From: Syntrophobacterales bacterium
Lineage (GTDB): Bacteria; Desulfobacterota; Syntrophia; Syntrophales; UBA6807
NCBI GenBank assembly: GCA_021159265.1
Contig: JAGGSD010000376.1
Coordinates: forward strand, 1 to 5,101
Reading direction: 5' to 3'
Length of the DNA stretch: 5,101 nucleotides
Each line of letters begins with the position of its first letter. The stretch's first letter is position 1. Positions 1 to 5,101 of the stretch are shown in pieces. Below the pieces are notes generated by a model. It did not search any database and had not been told where the DNA came from. It saw nothing but the letters and a program-made list of their open reading frames with translations. A program made the position numbers and the translations under genes.

Positions 1-41
1 TTCCCGTTTAGATATTTGTATTTTTGTCATTCGATATTGTT

Positions 42-59
42 TCGAGTTTCGAAACTCGA
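42..59. repeat. Perfect 18-bp palindrome
   Basis: The sequence TCGAGTTTCGAAACTCGA equals its own reverse complement over all 18 bases and is centred on TTCGAA. The symmetry stops at both ends (T41 against C60). With no loop it suits a dimeric DNA-binding protein or a repeat-element end better than an RNA hairpin. It is followed by more TCGA-containing sequence, which favours part of a dispersed repeat. Its function is unknown. Confidence 0.75.
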
Positions 60-75
60 CTTCGACGTGAGACTT

Positions 76-109
76 CGGCGTGAGCTCAGTCGAACGCTCA
101 GTCGAGCCG
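76..109. repeat. Imperfect inverted repeat rich in TCGA/CTCAG
   Basis: CGGC (76-79) can pair with GCCG (106-109), and TGAGC (81-85) with GCTCA (96-100), giving an imperfect stem around the loop TCAGTCGAAC. The 8-base palindrome TGAGCTCA lies at 81-88. The motifs GAGCTCAGTCGAAC and GCTCAGTCGAG look like variants of one unit, as in dispersed intergenic repeats I recall from many environmental bacterial genomes. No regulatory role can be assigned. Confidence 0.5.
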
Positions 110-123
110 TCAGGCGTATCATT

Positions 124-158
124 ATGACAGAGATTTTTTGCATTTTGTTATATATAAT
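124..158 (+). promoter_or_regulatory. Possible sigma-70 type promoter for mreB (weak)
   Basis: ATGACA (124-129) differs from the TTGACA -35 consensus at one base, and the AT-rich run TATATAATAA (151-160) contains a perfect TATAAT (153-158). That exact TATAAT is 23 bases from the -35 candidate, which is too far. TATATA at 149-154 gives a 19-base spacing. Transcription from here would leave a leader of roughly 155 bases before mreB. The AT-rich setting makes chance matches likely. Confidence 0.25.
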
Positions 159-176
159 AACAGCAAAGCAAATAAG

Positions 177-197
177 CTTTGTGCCTCTGTGCCTTTG
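177..197 (+). repeat. TGTGCCT direct repeat (period 8)
   Basis: TGTGCCT occurs at 180-186 and 188-194, within a segment running from CTTTG to CTTTG. A related octamer pair, GCAAAG at 1385-1390 and 1393-1398, lies in the opposite orientation just after mreB. Such CTTTGTGCC/GGCAAAG tracts are common intergenic repeats in some deltaproteobacterial genomes (recalled, not searched). No coding content is seen. Confidence 0.5.
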
Positions 198-310
198 AAC
201 CTGAGTAGTTACCAATTTTTTATTAAAGGATAGAGTAAATATGGTTTGCATGTAAGATCTTTGCCTGATTCAGATTATTTTTTTTTGCGTTATTTCTTAG
301 AAAGATAGGG

Positions 311-318
311 AAGGAGGG
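311..318 (+). promoter_or_regulatory. Strong Shine-Dalgarno site deciding the mreB TTG start
   Basis: AAGGAGGG is a near-perfect match to the anti-Shine-Dalgarno sequence. The AGGAGG core ends 5 bases before the TTG at 323. It fits that TTG and is too far from the next in-frame ATG at 347, so it decides the start of mreB. Confidence 0.85.
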
Positions 319-322
319 AAAA

Positions 323-1360
323 TTGCTATTTGATTTTATATTGGGGATGTTTTCCAATGACCTGGCGATTGATTTAGGAACGGCTAATACCCTTGTCTAT
401 GTGAAGGGAGAAGGAATTGTATTGAGCGAGCCGTCAGTTGTTGCTGTTCACAGGGACTCGAGAGGCATTAAGAGGGTGCTTGCCGTAGGAGAAGAGGCAA
501 AGAAGATGCTCGGGAGAACGCCTGGAAATATCGTGGCCATCAGACCCATGAGAGACGGTGTGATAGCAGATTTTGAGATTACAGAAGCTATGTTAAGACA
601 TTTCATTCAGAGCGTTCATAACAGAAAGGCCTTGGTACGCCCGAGAATAATTATATCCATTCCTTCGGGAATTACACAGGTTGAGAAACGGGCTGTCAAA
701 GAAACTGCGGAGTCAGCGGGAGCCAGGGAGGTTTATCTTATTGAGGAACCCATGGCAGCGGCAGTTGGCGCCGGGTTACCTATAACAGAACCAATAAGTT
801 CGATGATTGTCGATATTGGAGGAGGGACAACGGAAGTCGCCGTTATTTCACTGGCCGGGATCGTTTACTCAAAATCCGTTCGTGTTGCCGGAGACAAGAT
901 GGATGAAGCTATTGTACAGTATATGAAGAGAAAACATAGTCTCCTTATTGGAGAGCGGTCGGCTGAAATTATCAAAACCACGATAGGGTGCGCATATCCG
1001 GATACCGAGTTAAGAACAGTTGATGTTAAGGGCAGAGATCTAATATCGGGTATACCTAAAATTATAGAAATTACCTCTGAAGAAATAAGGGAAGCAATGA
1101 TGGAACCGGTAAGTATAATTGTGGACACAATAAAAGACGCCCTAGAAAACGCCCCTCCGGAGTTGGCTGGTGATATCGTTGACAGGGGCATTGTGTTGAC
1201 AGGCGGAGGGTCACTTTTAAGAAATCTTGAGATACTGTTGAGAGAAGAGACCGGACTTCCCATTGCCACTTCGGATGATCCGCTTTCTACAGTGGCAAAG
1301 GGCGCCGGGATGGCTCTTGACGAGATAGATCTTCTAAGAGAGGTTGCCATTCAACTGTAA
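323..1360 (+). CDS. mreB: Rod shape-determining protein MreB (bacterial actin homologue)
   Basis: MreB is an ATP-binding actin-like protein that forms membrane-bound filaments under the cytoplasmic membrane and positions the elongation peptidoglycan machinery. Its 345 residues are the usual length. The actin-fold nucleotide-binding motifs are present in order: phosphate-1 DLGTANT (17-23), the connecting stretch EEPMAAAVGAG (141-151) with the likely catalytic Glu141, phosphate-2 DIGGGTTE (164-171), and the adenosine-side TGGGS (293-297). The N-terminal stretch MLFDFILGMF is hydrophobic and suits amphipathic membrane attachment. The TTG start is chosen because of the strong ribosome binding site at 311-318 and because homologues begin with this same MLFDF-like stretch; an ATG at 347 would delete it. 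mreC follows, but only after a 371-base repeat-filled spacer, unlike the tight packing of the later genes. Confidence 0.97.
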   Translation: MLFDFILGMFSNDLAIDLGTANTLVYVKGEGIVLSEPSVVAVHRDSRGIKRVLAVGEEAKKMLGRTPGNIVAIRPMRDGVIADFEITEAMLRHFIQSVHNRKALVRPRIIISIPSGITQVEKRAVKETAESAGAREVYLIEEPMAAAVGAGLPITEPISSMIVDIGGGTTEVAVISLAGIVYSKSVRVAGDKMDEAIVQYMKRKHSLLIGERSAEIIKTTIGCAYPDTELRTVDVKGRDLISGIPKIIEITSEEIREAMMEPVSIIVDTIKDALENAPPELAGDIVDRGIVLTGGGSLLRNLEILLREETGLPIATSDDPLSTVAKGAGMALDEIDLLREVAIQL

Positions 1361-1404
1361 ACTGCTTATCTGGTATTCTAATGCGCAAAGCCGCAAAGGT
1401 AAAA

Positions 1405-1481
1405 GGATTAAAGGATTAGGGATTAAGGATTAAGGATTAAGGATTAAGGATTAAGGGGTAATCCTGTAATCCCTCTAATCT
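1405..1481. repeat. GGATTAA heptamer array with inverted TAATCC arm (hairpin former)
   Basis: GGATTA begins at 1405, 1413, 1420, 1427, 1434, 1441 and 1448. The last five are perfect tandem GGATTAA heptamers (1420-1454). After GGGG, the complement TAATCC appears at 1459 and 1467, with the variant TAATCT at 1476. The right arm can pair with several registers of the left arm; a good one is about 1412-1432 with 1459-1481. AAAGGT (1395-1400) and ACCTTT (1491-1496) could extend the symmetry outward. No T-run follows the right arm, so it is not a classical intrinsic terminator, though the RNA structure could still slow or process transcripts between mreB and mreC. A similar element follows mrdA. Confidence 0.85.
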
Positions 1482-1534
1482 AGGAATTTGACCTTTAGCC
1501 TTTTGTTGCTGCCACCAATATCTGTGCGAAAAAC

Positions 1535-1592
1535 GCCTGTCTGCGTGCCTGCCTGTCTGCCGTGCAGGCGGCACAGGCAGACGCAGACAGGC
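1535..1592. repeat. GC-rich three-tier hairpin (REP-like palindrome)
   Basis: GCCTGTCTGCGT (1535-1546) is the exact reverse complement of ACGCAGACAGGC (1581-1592). Inside it, after a 2-base GC bulge (1547-1548), CTGCCTGT (1549-1556) pairs with ACAGGCAG (1573-1580). Inside that, GCCG (1559-1562) pairs with CGGC (1569-1572) around the loop TGCAGG. The total is 24 base pairs in 58 bases. A nearby GGCAGGCA (1601-1608) can pair alternatively with TGCCTGCC (1546-1553). The base composition differs sharply from the AT-rich surroundings. It could be a REP-type or miniature element, or a transcript-stabilising structure; no T-tract follows it. Confidence 0.85.
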
Positions 1593-1731
1593 AACGCGCA
1601 GGCAGGCAGCTGTTGATGATAAAGACTTTAACCCCCCGATCCCTGAATAGTTACTTGTTTTCCTTTTCACTGATGATTGAGATTCGCTTCCCTGAGGCAA
1701 GTTGTTCCGCCACATTTTTTCCGGATGAAAA

Positions 1732-2562
1732 ATGTCATTTCTTAAAAAATACCAATCAATTATCGTAGCATCCATCCTTATTGTTATTTTTATGACAGGT
1801 CTCTCTTTACTTTTAAAACCTGCGGGTAAAACCGGTTTTTTAAAAAAAATGGTGCTAGAGGTAGCGATACCTGTAGAAAGTATGGTTAATTTATCTATCA
1901 GAGCCATTGGTGAAGTATGGAACCGGTATCTCTTCCTGGTCGGCCTGGAGGAAGAGAACAAGACTCTAAAAAAAAGGATTTCGTCTTTAACAGGTGCAAT
2001 TAATGCTCATCGTGAAACGTATCTTCAATGTGCAAGATTAAGAAAGTTATTAAACCTTCAAGAGAGTTCCCATTTTCAAACGATAGCCGCCAAAGTTGTG
2101 GGTCGGGAACGAGCTTCTGTATTCAAAACGATATTGATAAACAAGGGAACTTCCGATGGGCTTAGGATAGGGTTGCCTGTTCTGGCCCCTGAAGGCGTTG
2201 CAGGCAAGATAATAGACGTTTCCTGGAATGTGTCTATTGTTCTTCTCATTACGGATTATAATAGTAATATCGATGCGCTTATTCAAGACACCAGGGCCCA
2301 GGGAATATTACAGGGTGATGGCAGCAAGGGATGTGTATTGAAATACGTTCAGAGATCGGAAAAAGTTAATGTGGGTGATTCTGTTGTATGTTCGGGTTTG
2401 GCCCGTATTTTTCCAAAAGGGTTGCTTCTGGGCACTGTTGTGAATGCGGATAAAGAAGAAATCGGGTTGTTCCAAAAGATTCAGATTGCGCCGGCGGTTG
2501 ATGTTACGAGGCTTGAAGAAGTATTAGTGGTTTTGAAGAAAAGGAATGGAAGTGACGAATGA
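1732..2562 (+). CDS. mreC: Rod shape-determining protein MreC
   Basis: MreC is a bitopic inner-membrane protein whose periplasmic part binds PBP2 and links it to the MreB filament during lateral-wall synthesis. Its 276 residues match the family. It has a short cytoplasmic N-terminus with FLKKY, one membrane segment at about 9-28, a periplasmic helical/coiled-coil region at about 68-108 (LEEENKTLKKRISSL) and then the beta-rich MreC domain. Family-type motifs include NKGTSDGL (137-144), GVAGKI (155-160), DYNSNIDALI (175-184), GILQGDG (191-197), GDSVVCSGL (215-223) and FPKGLLLG (227-234). The ribosome binding site is weak (GGA at 1723-1725), but the ATG is where homologues begin. Its last 4 bases overlap mreD, so the two are probably translationally coupled. 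Confidence 0.95.
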   Translation: MSFLKKYQSIIVASILIVIFMTGLSLLLKPAGKTGFLKKMVLEVAIPVESMVNLSIRAIGEVWNRYLFLVGLEEENKTLKKRISSLTGAINAHRETYLQCARLRKLLNLQESSHFQTIAAKVVGRERASVFKTILINKGTSDGLRIGLPVLAPEGVAGKIIDVSWNVSIVLLITDYNSNIDALIQDTRAQGILQGDGSKGCVLKYVQRSEKVNVGDSVVCSGLARIFPKGLLLGTVVNADKEEIGLFQKIQIAPAVDVTRLEEVLVVLKKRNGSDE

Positions 2563-3053
2563 TCTATTACCTTCTTATACCCGTATTTTCATTACTTTTG
2601 ATTATGTTTCAAATAACGGTTCTCGATCTTCTTTTTCTGGGGAAAATAAGATTGGAATTATCGCTCATATTGGTCGTATATGCAGGCCTTCACATGGACG
2701 TCGTAAAAGGTGGAACTTTGTCTTTTGTCATGGGATTTTTTTTAGACTGTATGACAAGCTTGATTCCAGGCCTTTTTACCTTTATCTATATGGTTATATT
2801 TCTTGTTTCTAAAAGCGTTTCCTGCAGATTTTATTCTGAAAAAACTACCTTTATCATAATTTTCACATTCATATGTGCTTTTTTAGAAGGTATCATCATT
2901 TTTTTCGTCTATCAATTCATGTTTAGAGTAAATATATTAAATAATATCTTGAATACTTATTTACTCCAGTCTTTGGCTGTTGCTGTGCTTGGCCCGGTTT
3001 GCTTTACCCTGTTCAATCGTTTTGAGGCTTTGTTAAATGAGGGGAAGGAATAA
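2559..3053 (+). CDS. mreD: Rod shape-determining protein MreD
   Basis: MreD is a small polytopic inner-membrane protein of the elongasome, thought to work with MreC to control PBP2-RodA activity. The 164-residue product is strongly hydrophobic, with likely membrane segments at about 3-22, 32-47, 52-86 (probably two), 97-121 and 133-155. The conserved-looking GFFLDCMTSLIPG stretch (59-71) matches the GxxxD-type signature of the family. The start overlaps the mreC stop as ATGA (2559-2562), with GGAAGTG just upstream as ribosome binding site. The end overlaps mrdA by 17 bases. MreD diverges quickly in sequence, so the call rests on size, topology, motif and its place between mreC and mrdA. Confidence 0.92.
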   Translation: MIYYLLIPVFSLLLIMFQITVLDLLFLGKIRLELSLILVVYAGLHMDVVKGGTLSFVMGFFLDCMTSLIPGLFTFIYMVIFLVSKSVSCRFYSEKTTFIIIFTFICAFLEGIIIFFVYQFMFRVNILNNILNTYLLQSLAVAVLGPVCFTLFNRFEALLNEGKE

Positions 3054-4968
3054 TAAATTAACACAATATGATCCTGGTGAATTCAGGAGAAAGCTTGGTA
3101 CGTTAACATGGCTGGTGTTCTTTGCATTTACTCTCCTCATCTCCAGGATATGGTATCTCCAGGTCGTGAAAGGGGAAACCTTGCGTCAGCGTTCCAAGAA
3201 TAACAGGATTCGCCTCCAGGAAATAAAACCATTACGAGGTTTGATTCTGGATGCGCGCGGTAAAATCCTGGTTGACAACCAACCATCTTTTGACATTTCA
3301 ATCATTCCTGAGGCAGCAAAAGATGTTGAAAGTATAATAAAAAAGTTGGCGTATGTATGCGATGAAAGCAATGTAAAATTTTTTCGCGACTTTTCTTCTT
3401 TAAAAAATAGAAGACCTTTCGTTCCGGTTAAAATTAAAAGGAATATCGGCAGGGATGAACTTGCTGCGGTGGAGACAAATTCCCTGGATTTGCCCGGGGT
3501 GATCATAGATATTATTCCTGTGAGAAAATATATTTATGGAGAGATGATGTCTCATATTCTGGGTTATGTGGGCGAAATCAGTGATATTGAAATAAGTAAG
3601 GATTTCTATGGTCAATACAGGTCGGGTGATATTACGGGTAAATTGGGCGTTGAAAAGCAGATGGACAAGTATTTAAAGGGTGTAAGTGGTGGAGAACAGA
3701 TAGAAGTGAATGTCAACGGCAGAAAATTGAATGTTCTTGGAAGGGTTGAACCTGTTTCAGGATACAATGTTATGCTAACTATTGACGTTGAGCTTCAAAA
3801 GATTTGCTGGGAAGCCTTTCAGAAGAAGGCTGGCGCTGTGATTGTTATGGACCCTCGTGATGGTTCAATACTGGCTATGGTAAGCAAACCCTCTTTTGAT
3901 CCAAATTTGTTTAACAGGGGAATATCTAATGAGAACTGGAAAAAAGTTTTGAACAACTTGTTATGTCCTATGCAGAATAAGGCAATTTCAGGACAATATC
4001 CTCCGGGTTCTACGTATAAGCCTTTTGTGGCAGCGGCAGCCCTCGAAGAGGGTTTAATAACACCGGACACAAAGTTTTATTGTGATGGCACATACATGCT
4101 GGGTAACAGGACATACCGATGCTGGAAAAAGCATGGGCATGGTGAAATCAGTTTGCACCGTGCTATTGTCGAGTCTTGTGACGTCTATTTTTACAATGTG
4201 GGGAAATTATTAGGAGTTGACAAATTAGCAGAGTATTCTAAAGGTTTTGGTTTTGGAAAGAATACAGGGATACAATTTCCGGGAGAAAGGGGGGGGTTAG
4301 TGCCATCAAAAGACTGGAAGCTGGACAAACGCAAAGAACCCTGGCAGATGGGTGAAACAATTTCATTGTCTATAGGTCAAGGATTTGTGCTATTAACCCC
4401 CTTGCAACTGATCAGGGCTTACTGTGCCCTGGCAAACGGGGGGATTCTGTATAAGCCATGGCTTATAAAAGAAATTACAACAGGGAAAGGGCAGATCATC
4501 AAGGAGTTTTTCCCTGAAGTACAATCATTTATTCCTGTAAGTAAGAGAAACATTGAAATATTAAATAATGCCCTGTGGGGAGCTGTAAACGAACCTCACG
4601 GGACAGGAGGGGCTCTAAGAAGAAAAGAAAGGGATGTTTGCGGAAAAACGGGCACAGCACAGGTTGTTGGAATGCCTGAGGATGAGGAAAAACCTGATAT
4701 GAAGGAAGTTTCATATCAGCACAGAGATCATGCCCTCTTTGTTTGTTTCGCACCGTATGAGAATCCTGAGGTAGCGGTAATTGTTGTTGTAGAGCATGGT
4801 GGCCATGGCGGGTCTGCCGCCGCTCCAATTGCGAGAAAGATTATTGATGATTTTTTTAAACTTAAGGATAAAAGAAATGGTTTCCAGTCTGGTGGAAGTA
4901 CAAGGCTAAGACGACAAAGTGGCAAGGACCGGGCAAGGAGTAACGAAGGGCTAAAAAATAAGGATTAA
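3037..4968 (+). CDS. mrdA: Penicillin-binding protein 2 (elongation peptidoglycan DD-transpeptidase)
   Basis: PBP2 is a class B enzyme that cross-links new peptidoglycan in the lateral wall, working with the RodA glycosyltransferase and activated by MreC; it is a beta-lactam target. The protein has 643 residues: one membrane anchor at about 24-41, a pedestal/dimerisation domain at about 60-240 (RGLILDARG 67-75, YGEMMSHILGYVGE 167-180, GVEKQMDKYLKG 204-215) and a transpeptidase domain at about 266-605. Catalytic motifs are intact: SxxK as S325-TY-K328 in PPGSTYKPF, the PBP2-type SxD as S380-C-D382, and KTGTAQ at 537-542. The ATG overlaps mreD by 17 bases; GAGG at 3024-3027 is the likely ribosome binding site. 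About 36 basic, hydrophilic residues (608-643) extend past the enzyme domain, and the stop codon lies in the first GGATTAA copy of the following repeat. A G8 run occurs at 4289-4296. Confidence 0.97.
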   Translation: MRGRNNKLTQYDPGEFRRKLGTLTWLVFFAFTLLISRIWYLQVVKGETLRQRSKNNRIRLQEIKPLRGLILDARGKILVDNQPSFDISIIPEAAKDVESIIKKLAYVCDESNVKFFRDFSSLKNRRPFVPVKIKRNIGRDELAAVETNSLDLPGVIIDIIPVRKYIYGEMMSHILGYVGEISDIEISKDFYGQYRSGDITGKLGVEKQMDKYLKGVSGGEQIEVNVNGRKLNVLGRVEPVSGYNVMLTIDVELQKICWEAFQKKAGAVIVMDPRDGSILAMVSKPSFDPNLFNRGISNENWKKVLNNLLCPMQNKAISGQYPPGSTYKPFVAAAALEEGLITPDTKFYCDGTYMLGNRTYRCWKKHGHGEISLHRAIVESCDVYFYNVGKLLGVDKLAEYSKGFGFGKNTGIQFPGERGGLVPSKDWKLDKRKEPWQMGETISLSIGQGFVLLTPLQLIRAYCALANGGILYKPWLIKEITTGKGQIIKEFFPEVQSFIPVSKRNIEILNNALWGAVNEPHGTGGALRRKERDVCGKTGTAQVVGMPEDEEKPDMKEVSYQHRDHALFVCFAPYENPEVAVIVVVEHGGHGGSAAAPIARKIIDDFFKLKDKRNGFQSGGSTRLRRQSGKDRARSNEGLKNKD

Positions 4969-5026
4969 GGGATTATAGGATTAAGGATTAATTGTTCTTG
5001 CTTTTTAATCCTTTAATCCATAATCC
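4962..5026. repeat. Second GGATTA/TAATCC inverted repeat, overlapping the mrdA stop
   Basis: GGATTA occurs at 4962, 4970, 4978 and 4985, and TAATCC at 5006, 5014 and 5021. The arm 4970-4990 matches the reverse complement of 5006-5026 over 21 bases apart from one shifted A on each side. This gives a stem of about 20 pairs around a 15-base loop (4991-5005) containing a T-run. The mrdA stop TAA (4966-4968) is part of the first copy. The T-run is in the loop and none follows the stem, so a standard intrinsic terminator is not supported. It belongs to the same family as the array at 1405-1481. Confidence 0.85.
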
Positions 5027-5075
5027 GGACAAGCCGGAAAAGCCAGCAGCTGAAAGCCTGCAGCCGTTCACGGCT
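5024..5075. other. Two small hairpins downstream of mrdA
   Basis: TCCGG (5024-5028) pairs with CCGGA (5034-5038) around ACAAG, and AGCCG (5062-5066) pairs with CGGCT (5071-5075) around TTCA. Both stems are 5 base pairs. They are short enough to be chance, but they sit directly after the larger inverted repeat in an otherwise gene-free stretch. No T-run follows, so neither is called a terminator. Confidence 0.4.
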
Positions 5076-5076
5076 T

Positions 5077-5097
5077 GAAATTGGAAATTAGAAATTC
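5077..5097 (+). repeat. GAAATT heptamer tandem repeat, cut by window end
   Basis: Three consecutive heptamers, GAAATTG (5077-5083), GAAATTA (5084-5090) and GAAATTC (5091-5097), end 4 bases before the window boundary. The array may continue. Tracts like this are common in intergenic DNA of some environmental bacteria (recalled, not searched). Confidence 0.6.
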
Positions 5098-5101
5098 GGG
5101 A

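Larger units (their letters stand above)
1..322. other. Non-coding leader upstream of mreB
   Basis: No credible gene is seen here. The only open frames are 60 to 74 codons, lie on both strands over the same repeat-like DNA, and have no family character. The stretch contains a perfect palindrome, an imperfect hairpin, a TGTGCCT direct repeat, an AT-rich promoter candidate and a run of nine T (278-286). It ends in the mreB ribosome binding site. The first 120 bases, dominated by TCGA-rich inverted repeats, look like dispersed intergenic repeat sequence. The upstream neighbour of mreB is outside the window. Confidence 0.7.
1361..1731. other. Repeat-filled spacer between mreB and mreC
   Basis: This 371-base gap has no convincing gene. 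Open frames on either strand (to 174 codons on the minus strand) read straight through inverted repeats and into mreC, and give low-complexity or unfamiliar protein. In order it holds a GCAAAG pair (1385-1398), a GGATTAA array with inverted copies (1405-1481), a GC-rich hairpin (1535-1592), a further GGCAGGCAG tract (1601-1609), a C6 run and the motif CCTGAATAGTTAC (1642-1654). The last 80 bases lead to mreC. I see no clear promoter for mreC, although one is plausible given the separation. Confidence 0.75.

Noticed and set aside
16..251. Overlapping small open frames on both strands upstream of mreB
   Set aside because: They translate TCGA-rich and TGTGCCT repeats, have no convincing start signals and no family likeness.
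865..1350. A 161-codon minus-strand open frame within mreB
   Set aside because: It is fully antisense to a conserved gene and Ser/Ile-rich, as expected of a shadow frame.
1405..1600. CRISPR array
   Set aside because: The repeats are 7-base tandem units and single hairpins. There are no 23-40 base repeats separated by unique spacers and no cas genes.
1650..1731. Promoter for mreC
   Set aside because: Candidates such as TTGAGA at 1677 have no acceptable -10 box at 16-18 bases. A promoter is plausible from context, but no sequence supports one.
1562..1768. A 68-codon plus-strand open frame before mreC
   Set aside because: It starts inside the GC-rich hairpin and overlaps mreC in another frame. 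There is no ribosome binding site, and the repeat-derived AQADADRQRAGRQ stretch is not gene-like.
1437..1961. A 174-codon minus-strand open frame across the mreB-mreC spacer
   Set aside because: It runs antisense through the first part of mreC, then through both hairpin repeats, ending in the heptamer array. Its protein is low complexity with no recognisable domain.
4970..5026. Intrinsic terminator for the operon
   Set aside because: The stem is AT-rich and the only T-run is in the loop; none follows the stem. An effect on transcription is possible but not supported as a standard terminator.

Overview
The window carries a bacterial cell-elongation (rod-shape) cluster, all on the + strand: mreB (323-1360), mreC (1732-2562), mreD (2559-3053) and mrdA, which encodes penicillin-binding protein 2 (3037-4968). 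All four reading frames look complete, with no frameshift or truncation. The next partner usually expected, rodA, is not in the 133 bases after mrdA; it may lie beyond the window end.

Organism: a rod-shaped diderm bacterium of moderate AT bias. The protein style (MreB beginning MLFDFILGMFSNDLAIDLGT, PBP2 with an RCWKKHGHG stretch) and the intergenic repeats (GGATTAA heptamers, CTTTGTGCC-type octamers, GAAATT heptamers, GCCTGTCTGC hairpins) resemble Desulfobacterota/deltaproteobacterial genomes. This is an inference from recall, not a database result.

Layout: 1-322 is a non-coding leader to mreB. It holds a perfect 18-bp palindrome, an imperfect hairpin, a TGTGCCT repeat, a weak promoter candidate and a strong ribosome binding site before a TTG start. 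A 371-base spacer (1361-1731) separates mreB from mreC. It is packed with two large hairpin-forming repeats: a GGATTAA heptamer array with inverted TAATCC copies, and a GC-rich three-tier hairpin. mreC, mreD and mrdA then follow as a compact unit with 4-base and 17-base overlaps. After mrdA a second GGATTA/TAATCC hairpin begins inside the mrdA stop codon, followed by small hairpins and a GAAATT heptamer repeat cut by the window end.

How the genes work together: MreB filaments on the inner face of the cytoplasmic membrane organise the elongasome. MreC and MreD link them through the membrane to PBP2, which cross-links new lateral-wall peptidoglycan made by RodA. No undescribed multi-gene system is visible. 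The unusual part is the repeat architecture: matching heptamer hairpins bracket mreC-mreD-mrdA and separate it from mreB, and one of them supplies the mrdA stop codon.
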